Shown here: positions 45,321-54,307 of the stretch, one piece after another
How positions within the stretch are numbered: the stretch's first letter is position 1
Layout of the letters: every line of letters begins with the position of its first letter
Assembly: GCA_900319985.1 (NCBI GenBank)
Contig: ONQL01000018.1
Span: 28,490 to 92,489 of the forward strand
Source of the DNA: an uncultured Methanobrevibacter sp.
Lineage (GTDB): Archaea > Methanobacteriota > Methanobacteria > Methanobacteriales > Methanobacteriaceae
DNA length: 64,000 nucleotides
Reading direction: 5' to 3'
Notes under the pieces: model-generated
What the model was told of the DNA's origin: nothing
Seen by the model: the letters and a program-made list of their open reading frames with translations, nothing else
Database searches by the model: none
Made by a program: the position numbers and the translations under genes

Positions 45321-46190
45321 ATGAAAGATGAAGATATTGAAAGACCACAGGCAATGAAAATCCGTCAGGGAATTCAAAATGCAATGACAAATTCGCTGAC
45401 GGACAAAAAGTTCAGTGAAAAAAATATAGATTTGGTTGAACTTGACATTGAATTGGATAGCATAGGATGGAATTTTAACAATTTCAGGATTCTAAATTTA
45501 ACTGACATTCATTTAGGCCAATGGATCAATCCCCAATACCTGGAAGACCTAATAGATTACGTCAACACATTAAATTTCGATTTGGTAACCTTGACTGGAG
45601 ATTATGTTTCATATGTCATAGACAATTACGAGAAATCCCTGGAAAGTTCACTTAAGAAATTAAATGCAAAATATGGAAAATTCGGTGTTTTGGGAAATCA
45701 TGACCATTGGATGGGTGCGAAAAAAATCAGAAAAATATTCAAAGAGTCAGACATTGTAGATTTAAGCAACGATGTTTTCACAATCAAAAAGGGAGACGAA
45801 CTCCTAAACATATGCGGCGTTGACAGCTGTACAGTTTGTGCAGACAACATTGATAAAGTGTTGGAAAAACTTCCAGACACAGGCACAAACATATTGCTCG
45901 TTCACGAACCGGATTTTGCACAGGAATCTTCACAGACAGACAGATTCGACCTTCAAATCTCCGGACACTCACATGGAGGACAGTTCATCATTCCAAAATT
46001 TGAAACAACACCATTCAGAGGTCCGAATTCAACAAAATATCCCGTTGGTCTTTATAAAATTGGGAACATGACACAGTATACAAGTAAAGGATTAGGAACC
46101 AATTCATTTAGAATCAGAATCAACTGCAAACCAGAAATTACAATCATTACCCTAAAAACAAAAAATAGACAAAAAATTGAGATAGAATGA
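45321..46190 (+). CDS. Calcineurin-like metallophosphoesterase
   Basis: A 289-residue enzyme. Metal ligands: L-T-D-I-H-L-G, L-T-G-D-Y, L-G-N-H-D-H-W, L-V-H-E-P-D and S-G-H-S-H-G-G-Q. YkuE-type members act on lipid or nucleotide phosphoesters. Overlaps by 4 nt the gene for a membrane phosphatase, so the two are coupled and may act on the same envelope substrate. Confidence 0.9.
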   Translation: MKDEDIERPQAMKIRQGIQNAMTNSLTDKKFSEKNIDLVELDIELDSIGWNFNNFRILNLTDIHLGQWINPQYLEDLIDYVNTLNFDLVTLTGDYVSYVIDNYEKSLESSLKKLNAKYGKFGVLGNHDHWMGAKKIRKIFKESDIVDLSNDVFTIKKGDELLNICGVDSCTVCADNIDKVLEKLPDTGTNILLVHEPDFAQESSQTDRFDLQISGHSHGGQFIIPKFETTPFRGPNSTKYPVGLYKIGNMTQYTSKGLGTNSFRIRINCKPEITIITLKTKNRQKIEIE

Positions 46191-48310
46191 TAAAAAACAA
46201 AATTATCAGTTCGCTAAAATCAATTATTACAACTCTGTTACTTGTTTTAGCAAATGTAATAGCCATCATCATAATGCCCTACATCTGCTCGGATTTCACA
46301 TATACCTTTTGGTATGATCCATTGCTCATTATAATTTCCGTATCCATCGCAAACTCACTATTATGGCCCATTTTCAGAAGATTCCTAATGAAATACATTA
46401 TACTGACTTTTGGAGTTGGTGCATTTATCCTTAACTCCACAATTTTTTATATTGCAACATATTTCATCCCAGGAGTAAGCGTAGGAATTTATGCATTTTT
46501 TGAAGTCCCTATAGTAATGGCAATATTTACAACATTCATCACAAACATTACAAACACAAACTACTTCAACAGGTACATAAAAATCCTATTAAAATATGCC
46601 GCTGAAAGAAAAACACCCTATAAAAAACAGTACCCCGGAGTCATCATGGTTGAAATTGACGGCCTATCCAAAAATACATTGAAAAAAGCCCTTGACAACA
46701 ACATGATGCCTACAGTGAAAAAATGGTTAGATGAAAAAACCCATACCCTGAAAGTTTGGGAAACCGATTTGTCCTCACAAACCGGCGCCAGCCAGGCAGG
46801 AATACTTCATGGAAACAATGAAAATATCGTTGCATACAGATGGGTTGAAAAAGAAAATAACAATAAAATAGTAGTTTCAGGTAAATTAAGTCATGCTCCA
46901 CAAATAGAAAAGAAGATAAGTACTGGAAAAGGTTTGCTTGTAAATGGAATTAGTATTGCAAACATGTTTTCCGGAGACAGCAAAATTTCTGCACTAACCT
47001 CCTCAAAAATTGGAGGCGAGAACAGAATTTACAATAAAAACCTGCATTCAGTATTTTTGGATGCATATAACTTCCAAAGAATTTTCATATTGTTTTTATG
47101 GGACATTTTAGTGGAATTAAAATCCCAATTGATGCATTACTTGAAAAACATACAGCCACGAATCAGAAGAACAATCATCTATGCTGCCATTAGAGCCGGC
47201 GCTAATGTCGTCCTAAGGGAAGCTACAACAGAAGTCTTAACAAGCGAAATATTAACCGGAGACATAGACACCGCTTATGCAACATTTATGGGATATGATG
47301 AAGTGGCCCATCACTCCGGAGTGGAGGATGACGATGTGTGGGGAATTCTAAAACAGATTGACCTTCAAATTTCAAGATTGAAATCCGCTATTGAAATGAG
47401 TGACAGGGACTACAAACTGGTCATTCTATCAGACCACGGACAAAGCAATGGATTTACGTTTAAGCAGAGATATGGATTGTCATTGAGAGAATATGTAAGA
47501 AGATTGCTTCCCGAAGATTTGAAAGTATATAAAAACGAATATAACATTGACCACTTCAGAGATGCGCTAATGCCTGAAAGCAGACAACTGCAAACACTAA
47601 AACAGAAAGTTGAAAACATACGTTACGATTTATTTGAAGAAAACGAATCCATGCAGAACCTGAAAGACGGATTTGAAAACAGAAAGCCAAACATCATCTT
47701 TGAAAATGAGCGATATCTGAAGTTACATGAAAAATACTCCAACAGCCTGGACTATATCAAAGGACATGAAAGCATAGAGCGCAAAACAAAAAGAACTAAA
47801 GATTCGGAATTGATTGTTTTGGGTTCGGGAAACATGGGATTGATATATCTAACCCAATGGAAAGAACGTTTAACCTATGAAGAAATTGTCATGCTATTTC
47901 CTGATTTGATTCCGGGACTTGTCAAACATTCAGGAATTGGTTTTATCCTAGTTAATTCCCTGGCAAACGGAGGAATGGCAATTGGACAGAATGGAATATA
48001 CTATCTTGATAGCGACAACATCATTGGTGAAAACCCACTGAAAGATTTCGGAAAAAATGCAGCAAGCCACCTGAAAAGAAATAATGGCTTTGAAAATATG
48101 CCTGACATTTTAGTCAACAGTTTTTATGATGAAAAAAGGGACGAGGTTTGTGCATTTGAAGAACTTATTGGCAGCCACGGAGGCCTTGGAGGCAATCAAA
48201 CCAAACCATTCATATTATATCCGTCAGAATGGGATGATCCAGGGGAAATTGTTGGAGCTGAATCTGTCTACAAATTCTTAAAAAGAGAAATTGAAAATTT
48301 AAATTCTTGA
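46187..48310 (+). CDS. Membrane-bound alkaline phosphatase-superfamily protein with holin-like N-terminus
   Basis: A 707-residue protein. Residues 1-125 hold four helices resembling a phage holin 4_2 domain (N-S-L-L-W-P-I-F-R-R, F-I-L-N-S-T). From about 150 onward comes a type I phosphodiesterase/alkaline phosphatase fold: G-V-I-M-V-E-I-D-G-L-S, S-S-Q-T-G-A-S-Q-A-G (catalytic Thr/Ser region), G-Y-D-E-V-A-H-H-S-G, I-L-S-D-H-G-Q-S. An enzyme tethered to the membrane, perhaps trimming envelope phosphodiesters. Its end overlaps the convergent SirTM gene by 12 nt. Confidence 0.85.
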   Translation: MIKNKIISSLKSIITTLLLVLANVIAIIIMPYICSDFTYTFWYDPLLIIISVSIANSLLWPIFRRFLMKYIILTFGVGAFILNSTIFYIATYFIPGVSVGIYAFFEVPIVMAIFTTFITNITNTNYFNRYIKILLKYAAERKTPYKKQYPGVIMVEIDGLSKNTLKKALDNNMMPTVKKWLDEKTHTLKVWETDLSSQTGASQAGILHGNNENIVAYRWVEKENNNKIVVSGKLSHAPQIEKKISTGKGLLVNGISIANMFSGDSKISALTSSKIGGENRIYNKNLHSVFLDAYNFQRIFILFLWDILVELKSQLMHYLKNIQPRIRRTIIYAAIRAGANVVLREATTEVLTSEILTGDIDTAYATFMGYDEVAHHSGVEDDDVWGILKQIDLQISRLKSAIEMSDRDYKLVILSDHGQSNGFTFKQRYGLSLREYVRRLLPEDLKVYKNEYNIDHFRDALMPESRQLQTLKQKVENIRYDLFEENESMQNLKDGFENRKPNIIFENERYLKLHEKYSNSLDYIKGHESIERKTKRTKDSELIVLGSGNMGLIYLTQWKERLTYEEIVMLFPDLIPGLVKHSGIGFILVNSLANGGMAIGQNGIYYLDSDNIIGENPLKDFGKNAASHLKRNNGFENMPDILVNSFYDEKRDEVCAFEELIGSHGGLGGNQTKPFILYPSEWDDPGEIVGAESVYKFLKREIENLNS

Positions 48311-49144
48311 AAGCCAATAATCCAAGATATCTTCAACATTCTCATCAAAACCTATTGTCTTATCTTTATTTTCAGGAATTGCATTGGGAAAATCCTTGTT
48401 TAATCTTATAAGTGTAATTCCTTCATTATTATATGCCATTTGCTCAAAAGGATACCTTATTATCCCTGGAGTATTGTATCCAACGCCAATCTCCAGCAAT
48501 ACGATATTTCCATCGGCCCTATTTAAGAAATTAGAATAATTCCCATTCATTTCATGCCATTTTTCATCCTCAACAAAATAATTGTCCTTCCTTAAATTCA
48601 AATCCATTTCCCCACCACAGACAGGACATTTAGGAACCAAATCTGTCGGTATTCTGAAATTTTCAGTTTTGTCCATCCATTCGAATACCTTGTCCCTATT
48701 CGGATATAACTTATCATGACATGCCTTTTCACATTGCAATAGACCATAATCACCCTGAGTTGCAAAAATCCTTTCATCTTCAAAGCCATTAATCCAAAAT
48801 TGATGGTCCACATTGGTTGTTAGGACGAAATAATCCTTATTTTCCACCAATTTAAGCAATTTTTGATACACATCTGTTTTTCCAACGTCATACCTGTTTG
48901 CAAAAACATGCCTTGCCCAATATGCCCATTTCTCTTCCAAGGATTCAAAGGGATAAAATCCGGAGGAATACATATCGGTGAAGTTATATTCATCTATGAA
49001 ATCCTTAAAGTATCTTTCAAAACGTTCACCAGTGTAATCAATTCCTGCTGCAGTAGATAGGCCTGCACCTGCACCTATAAGTACAAAATCCGCTTCATCA
49101 ATAGCTTTTTTAGCATTATCCAATCTTAAAACAAACTTGTCCAT
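48299..49144 (-). CDS. Class M sirtuin (SirTM), protein ADP-ribosyltransferase type
   Basis: A 281-residue Sir2-fold protein. NAD site G-A-G-A-G-L-S-T-A-A-G-I-D-Y; catalytic-region T-T-N-V-D-H-Q-F; a zinc module C-E-K-A-C ... C-P-V-C-G-G; and L-E-I-G-V-G-Y-N-T-P-G-I-I. These features mark SirTM, which in bacteria and fungi ADP-ribosylates a lipoylated GcvH-like carrier. The start overlaps the macrodomain stop (TAATG). The usual GcvH-L and LplA2 genes are not beside it. Confidence 0.88.
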   Translation of the reverse strand: MDKFVLRLDNAKKAIDEADFVLIGAGAGLSTAAGIDYTGERFERYFKDFIDEYNFTDMYSSGFYPFESLEEKWAYWARHVFANRYDVGKTDVYQKLLKLVENKDYFVLTTNVDHQFWINGFEDERIFATQGDYGLLQCEKACHDKLYPNRDKVFEWMDKTENFRIPTDLVPKCPVCGGEMDLNLRKDNYFVEDEKWHEMNGNYSNFLNRADGNIVLLEIGVGYNTPGIIRYPFEQMAYNNEGITLIRLNKDFPNAIPENKDKTIGFDENVEDILDYWLSRI

Positions 49145-49929
49145 TAATCATCACCAAACAACAATTTTTTATAAATCATATAATCAGTATCCGTAAACAC
49201 GTTGAAAACAACATGATTTAATGAAGATTCGATATCATCCAAATATTTCTCAACAGTTGACACAGCAATTTTTGCAGCCAAATCCTGCGGAAAATTAAAT
49301 ACACCTGTTGATATGCAGCAGAATGCAATGGATTGCAATTTGTTATAACTTGCAATGTCCAGGCAGGATTTGTAACAATTAGCCAAATCTCTTTTGTCTT
49401 TCTCAGAAGGTTCAAGCCCTTGAGGAATTGCAGGACCAACAGTGTGAATCACATGTTTTGATGGCAGATTATAGGCGCCCGTAATTTTAGCCCTGCCCAC
49501 TTCCTCATCACTGTCCTGAACCTTCATTATTTTACTGCATTCCCCCCTCAACTGCAGGCCTGCCGCCGAATGGATTACATTGTCTATGCAGTTATGATGA
49601 GGAATAAAACAACCCAACAGTTTAGAATTGGCTGCATTAACAATTGCATCGACTTTGAGGGTAGTAATATCTCCCTGCCACAGCATGATTCGGCCTTTAG
49701 CCTCGTCAATTTCATCAACAGAGGTCAAAGTTTTATTTAATGTTTCAGATGTTAAAAATTCATCCTGAACTTCCAAAAATTCATCGGAAAGTTTAGAAGG
49801 CAACCTTACATTCATTAATGAACGAAGCAACATTCTTTTTGAATTATAATCATCAGGAACATCAATTATCTCATCACGTTCATCAATCAAATACTTAACC
49901 AGAAAATCCAATTGTTCAGTTGTGTTAAT
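49144..49929 (-). CDS. SirTM-linked macrodomain protein-ADP-ribose hydrolase
   Basis: About 261 residues. A helical N-terminal region is followed by a macrodomain: W-Q-G-D-I-T-T-L-K-V-D-A-I-V-N-A-A-N-S, then G-C-F-I-P-H-H-N-C-I-D-N-V-I-H (the Cys/His metal site of the zinc-macrodomain class), G-Y/A-Y-N-L-P-S-K and C-I-S-T-G-V-F. It removes ADP-ribose added by SirTM. Start: a TTG at 49911 has no ribosome-binding site, while ATT at 49927-49929 lies 6 nt after GGAGGG (49936-49941) and yields M-N-T-T-E-Q-L-D-F-L. Confidence 0.88.
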   Translation of the reverse strand: MNTTEQLDFLVKYLIDERDEIIDVPDDYNSKRMLLRSLMNVRLPSKLSDEFLEVQDEFLTSETLNKTLTSVDEIDEAKGRIMLWQGDITTLKVDAIVNAANSKLLGCFIPHHNCIDNVIHSAAGLQLRGECSKIMKVQDSDEEVGRAKITGAYNLPSKHVIHTVGPAIPQGLEPSEKDKRDLANCYKSCLDIASYNKLQSIAFCCISTGVFNFPQDLAAKIAVSTVEKYLDDIESSLNHVVFNVFTDTDYMIYKKLLFGDD

Positions 49930-49982
49930 TTCAATCCCTCCAATTTAATTAATAATTAATTTAATTTAGGATATTTAAATGA

Positions 49983-50016
49983 TTTTTGTAACTTTTCGGA
50001 AACCTAGTGACAAAAA
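49983..50016. promoter_or_regulatory. Inverted-repeat operator candidate in the hxlR/macrodomain promoter
   Basis: TTTTTGTAAC (49983-49992) and GTGACAAAAA (50007-50016) are inverted with 9 of 10 matches and a 14-bp spacer. The TATA box of hxlR (around 50022-50031) follows at once, so binding would shut hxlR and could reach the divergent macrodomain-SirTM operon. Confidence 0.5.
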
Positions 50017-50054
50017 AGTAACCATTTATATAATAATTCAATCTATTTTAAATT

Positions 50055-50438
50055 ATGAATAGCGAAAAAATTGTTTGCCCCGTTGACAGAACATTAAATT
50101 TAATCAGTAAAAAATGGAGCATTCAGATAATTCGAGACATGTTCTTTGGAAAAAAGCATTTTAAAGAATTTAAAGAAGATAAACCTAAACTGAGCAATAA
50201 GGTATTATCCGGCTGTTTAAAAGACTTGGAAGAAAACGGATTAATTGAAAAAAAGGTTTTGAACACCACCCCAATAACTACGGAATATTATTTAACAGAA
50301 TATGGACGGTCCATGAATAGGATTATCTATGAACTGGCCATGTTTACTTTAGATGACGAATTGGATGACAACTATCCTGAAGACTTAAGAAACGAACTGA
50401 AAAATAATTTCAAAGAAACATTAGAAATTGATGATTAA
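50055..50438 (+). CDS. HxlR-family transcriptional regulator
   Basis: A 127-residue winged-helix protein. I-V-C-P-V-D (Cys8), K-W-S-I-Q-I-I-R-D-M, F-K-E-F-K-E and L-S-N-K-V-L-S-G-C-L-K-D-L-E are the HxlR hallmarks. The N-terminal Cys is often a thiol or aldehyde sensor in this family. Divergent from the SirTM-macrodomain operon, whose control is a likely task; an inverted repeat sits in the shared promoter. The TATA box is only about 25-30 nt before the ATG, so the leader is very short. Confidence 0.92.
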   Translation: MNSEKIVCPVDRTLNLISKKWSIQIIRDMFFGKKHFKEFKEDKPKLSNKVLSGCLKDLEENGLIEKKVLNTTPITTEYYLTEYGRSMNRIIYELAMFTLDDELDDNYPEDLRNELKNNFKETLEIDD

Positions 50439-50439
50439 A

Positions 50440-51078
50440 ATGACCGGTAAAATTTATATTGTTGGAATAGGCCCTGGTGGAAGCGAATATTTAACAAAAA
50501 AGGCAGTGGATACTGTAAAAACATCAGATTATACTGTCGGAAGTACAAGAGCAATCGATTTATTTGAAGATGTAAACAATAAAATCGCATTCAACGTCAA
50601 AGAATTATTGGACAAACTCGAGGAAGGAGTTCAATTGGCTTGTGACGGACATACTGTTTCAATCCTATCAACAGGAGATCCGGGTTTTTCAGGCGTTTTG
50701 AATACTGTTTTGAGAATATCTTCAGAGAAAAATTTTAACAAAGAAAATATTGAAGTAATTCCCGGAATCAGCTCACTTCAACTGGCAGCTGCCAAAAACC
50801 ATATCCAATGGGACAATGCAAACGTAATGACTTTTCATGGACGGGAAAATATCGAAGACATATTACCGGTCATCAACAATGGAAAAACCACAATTGCACT
50901 TCCTTCCAGAAAGGTAAAAGACATGGCGCAATTTTTACTGGACAATGGCGTTGAGGAAAATCGAAAAGTTGTAGTTTGTGAAAGATTGAGCTACCCGGAT
51001 GAAAGAATTGTTGAGTCCACTTTAAAAGATATCGCTCAAAGTGAATTTACCTATATGTGCATTATGATAATTTATTAG
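50440..51078 (+). CDS. cbiE: Cobalt-precorrin-7 (C5)-methyltransferase
   Basis: About 212 residues, tetrapyrrole methylase family: I-Y-I-V-G-I-G-P-G-G-S-E-Y-L-T at the start, S-T-G-D-P-G-F-S-G, I-P-G-I-S-S-L-Q and M-T-F-H-G-R. It methylates C5 of the corrin precursor in anaerobic cobamide synthesis. The ATG at 50440 is 1 nt after the hxlR stop, so the two form an operon; other cbi genes are not here. Confidence 0.92.
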   Translation: MTGKIYIVGIGPGGSEYLTKKAVDTVKTSDYTVGSTRAIDLFEDVNNKIAFNVKELLDKLEEGVQLACDGHTVSILSTGDPGFSGVLNTVLRISSEKNFNKENIEVIPGISSLQLAAAKNHIQWDNANVMTFHGRENIEDILPVINNGKTTIALPSRKVKDMAQFLLDNGVEENRKVVVCERLSYPDERIVESTLKDIAQSEFTYMCIMIIY

Positions 51079-51204
51079 GATTATTTATGCTTAAAATTCA
51101 TTTTAAAAGTCATTTACTATTTATTTTAAATATTAAAGCATTTATATTCTAGAAATCATACTTTGATTGTTGATTTTAAAAAAATCAGCATCAAGGTTGA
51201 TACT

Positions 51205-54084
51205 ATGAATAAAAAAATAAACACCATTGTTTTCATTTTCTTACTTATTTTTTTAATTTCGGCTGTTTCAGCTGCAGACAATACAAATGAAACAATAACA
51301 GGCATTCAAAAAGAAAATCCAAATGCAGAACTATCCAAATTAAGTGTTGAAAATGAAAACACAGAAAAATTAGAATTGGAGAAAAACGAAGAAACTCTAA
51401 GTGCAACACAAAATACGGCTAAAACAGTAAATGTTGCTAAAAAAAAGACAACATTAACCGCACCCAATGTTAAAATGTATTATAAAGACGGAACAAAGTT
51501 TATGGCAATATTAAAATACAATAAAAAAATAATACAGAATGCTAAAATTCAAATCAAGATAAATGGCGAGACATTCACCAAAACAACGGACAAACAGGGA
51601 AAAGTATACTTAAATTTAAATTACAAAAGTGGAAACTACATTGTTTTATGCACTTGCAATGGAAACAGTGAATTTGAGTCAAGCAGTTCGAAAAGTACAG
51701 TCACAATAAAAAGCACAGTAAAATGTGACGATTTAACAAAATACTATAAAAATAAAGCTGCATATTACTCCACATTTTACGATAAAAAGGGAAAATTATT
51801 GAAAGATACCTCAATCAAGTTTAAACTGAATAGTAAAACATATTCTGTTAAAACCAATACAAAGGGTGTCGCAAAATTAGACATAAATCTGAATCCCGGA
51901 AAATACAGCATCATCTCTCAAAATTTAAAGACCTCCGAATCCATCACGAAAAGCATCACAATCAAATCTTTGATTGAAACAAAGGATTTGACCATGAATT
52001 TTGAGGATGCAAGCAAATTCAAAGTGAAAATATTAAATTCAAATGGAAAAGCTTCACCCAATAAAAAAGTAACAATAAAAGTCAACGGAAAAAGCTATAC
52101 ACAAACAACAGACAAATCCGGAACAATCAGTTTGCCAATTAACCTTCCTATTGGAAAATATACCATAACAACAGAATATGACGGGCTTAAATCCACAAAT
52201 AAAATAACTGTCAACAAGATAATAAAACATAGTGAATTTACACACTCAGTCAAAATTCCAAACTATGTTAATGTGACCATGCCGTATGTGTTTCATAATT
52301 CAGTATATTCCATCAAAACTGGGGCTGACGGGATAATAAAATTACCCAAAAACCAATATATTGTAATTCAGGTTGGATCAAACTCCTACAAATTTACCAC
52401 GGAAAAAATAAGTGGTTATGATGCCACACCAATAGGATATTATTCCCATATGATTCCTTTTGACAATAGTGGGGTGAAAAGTGACCTGAATAAGAACAAC
52501 TTAAAGGGAAGGGGAATCCTAATATACAATGCTGGAGGTTATATTCAAATTGACTATAGGGATACAACAAGCGACAATGTAGAGTTATTTGGAATGTATG
52601 CCGACAAGGGAATCGACGGATTTGAAACATTGACTTACACCAAAAATGACAAGATTACGGCAAAAATAAACTTTAAGACACTTGCATTTGATGAAATGGG
52701 CTTGAAATACAGTTTATCAAAATTTTATGGAAAAACAATATATAATCTAAATTATAACGACATCGATGAAAATAGCGTAAAATTTGAAAACAACAAGCAG
52801 CCAGTCACATTCAGCATATTTGGAAGTTATGTTGCTGGATATATATCAAAAGAAGATATAGTCACATCATTTGTAATTAACGGGAAAAAAGAGCTTGAAA
52901 AGATTGAAACAATAAGTTATGGCCTTGGTGAAAAATATCGGAAAAACTATGGTTTTGAAGTTCTGCAGTCATATTCCATCATAAATGAAAAAATGACACA
53001 AAAGACACTTGAAAACTGGGTGAATCTGAATTCCAATTACATAAACAAACTTGGATTTATGAATCTATACTGCATGCATCTGGCATCACTTGAAACCGCA
53101 TGGCTTGCAGACGAGATGGCCGACAAATATTCAAAGGAATTTAATGTTGATTGGAAACGCAGCAACACATTGACAATCTTAGGTGGAATAAATCTTGATG
53201 ATACATATTTGCATATCCTAAATGCAGATATGGGAATGGAAGCAAAAGGGGCTGAAAAAAATGTTTCACTCTTCAGATTACTCAATTCACTATATTTACC
53301 CAATATCGAGGATTATTCCCTTTCAAAGATTGCATCAAGATATCTGGACAATACAACAAATTCATTGTATAACGTATTGAATGCCATTTCAAATAACAAG
53401 TTCAGCATGACACAATTGGGCGAAATTCTTTACGTTTTCAGTGAAGACAATACCCATTCAGCAATCATAGTCAATACAACTAACGGAATATCCAATGTCA
53501 TCGTGACCCATGCCAATGCGACATACAAAGGTTCAGTAATTTCCACAAGCGAAAACTGCTGCGGCGTTGGAATCATCCCCCGAGACATTATCTCTGGAAT
53601 TAAAGACACAATAAACAACATTAAAAAAGGAGTATCGGATATGGTAAATAATGCTCAGCCCATTACACAAATTGCATATTTGGGTATCAAATTCATCATG
53701 GACAAAGCATTGAGCGGCATATCTTCAGTATGCTTAGGATTATTTTCAACCATGGTAATTGCACAAAACATTGGAACAACCTACCGAAATAAAGTTTTAG
53801 ATAAAAAAGAATGGCACAAAGCGATGGATATCTGTACTTTTACAAGACCAGGGTATCTTCAGGGAAAAAAAGTATTTAATATACCAAAAGATGGAGGTTA
53901 TGACTATATTGAAGTAAAGGTCAATAATGACTTGACTTTAGATAGAAATAATGCGATATATATTAGTAACGGCAAAACCAAAAAATTAACTAAATCTGAA
54001 ACATACCAATATTTTGATGAGGAATACTGCATACCTATAAGTGTGCCAACAAAATACTGGGACAAAAGCTGGGGAATGAGTTAA
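51205..54084 (+). CDS. Large surface protein: Ig-like repeats plus possible NlpC/P60-like C-terminal domain
   Basis: About 959 residues. Signal peptide (ends A-V-S-A), an acidic region, then three Ig-like repeats of about 85 residues (I-K-I-N-G-E-T-F-T-K-T-T-D-K-x-G pattern, residues about 85-350). The C-terminal half is unique. It holds Cys623 in L-Y-C-M-H-L-A, His751 in N-T-H-S-A-I-I-V-N and His769 in I-V-T-H-A, an order recalling the Cys-His-His arrangement of NlpC/P60 peptidases, then a membrane helix near residue 830. The ATG at 51205 follows AAGGTTGAT. Inferred: a surface enzyme acting on pseudomurein or a neighbour cell. Confidence 0.75.
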   Translation: MNKKINTIVFIFLLIFLISAVSAADNTNETITGIQKENPNAELSKLSVENENTEKLELEKNEETLSATQNTAKTVNVAKKKTTLTAPNVKMYYKDGTKFMAILKYNKKIIQNAKIQIKINGETFTKTTDKQGKVYLNLNYKSGNYIVLCTCNGNSEFESSSSKSTVTIKSTVKCDDLTKYYKNKAAYYSTFYDKKGKLLKDTSIKFKLNSKTYSVKTNTKGVAKLDINLNPGKYSIISQNLKTSESITKSITIKSLIETKDLTMNFEDASKFKVKILNSNGKASPNKKVTIKVNGKSYTQTTDKSGTISLPINLPIGKYTITTEYDGLKSTNKITVNKIIKHSEFTHSVKIPNYVNVTMPYVFHNSVYSIKTGADGIIKLPKNQYIVIQVGSNSYKFTTEKISGYDATPIGYYSHMIPFDNSGVKSDLNKNNLKGRGILIYNAGGYIQIDYRDTTSDNVELFGMYADKGIDGFETLTYTKNDKITAKINFKTLAFDEMGLKYSLSKFYGKTIYNLNYNDIDENSVKFENNKQPVTFSIFGSYVAGYISKEDIVTSFVINGKKELEKIETISYGLGEKYRKNYGFEVLQSYSIINEKMTQKTLENWVNLNSNYINKLGFMNLYCMHLASLETAWLADEMADKYSKEFNVDWKRSNTLTILGGINLDDTYLHILNADMGMEAKGAEKNVSLFRLLNSLYLPNIEDYSLSKIASRYLDNTTNSLYNVLNAISNNKFSMTQLGEILYVFSEDNTHSAIIVNTTNGISNVIVTHANATYKGSVISTSENCCGVGIIPRDIISGIKDTINNIKKGVSDMVNNAQPITQIAYLGIKFIMDKALSGISSVCLGLFSTMVIAQNIGTTYRNKVLDKKEWHKAMDICTFTRPGYLQGKKVFNIPKDGGYDYIEVKVNNDLTLDRNNAIYISNGKTKKLTKSETYQYFDEEYCIPISVPTKYWDKSWGMS

Positions 54085-54085
54085 G

Positions 54086-54265
54086 ATGAGAATAATTGAA
54101 GAATTCAAAAAGGAAAGCACAATACTTAAAATATTGGATATCGCATTTGTTATTTCATTTATTCATCTGATAATAACATTCAATGGAGTCATGATCTGTA
54201 CAACAATATTCGGATTAATAGTGATTGTAAGATTCATAGAATGGTTTTTAAAAAAAGAAGAATAG
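54086..54265 (+). CDS. Small two-helix membrane protein
   Basis: A 59-residue frame starting 1 nt after the stop of the large surface protein. A charged N-terminus (M-R-I-I-E-E-F-K-K-E-S) is followed by two hydrophobic helices (about 16-33 and 35-50) and a basic/acidic end (W-F-L-K-K-E-E). Its tight coupling to the upstream gene makes it a plausible membrane partner, for example for export or anchoring. No family is recognised. Confidence 0.65.
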   Translation: MRIIEEFKKESTILKILDIAFVISFIHLIITFNGVMICTTIFGLIVIVRFIEWFLKKEE

Positions 54266-54307
54266 TGAAAGTTAAAATAATGATTTATTTTAACTTATTT
54301 TATTTTT

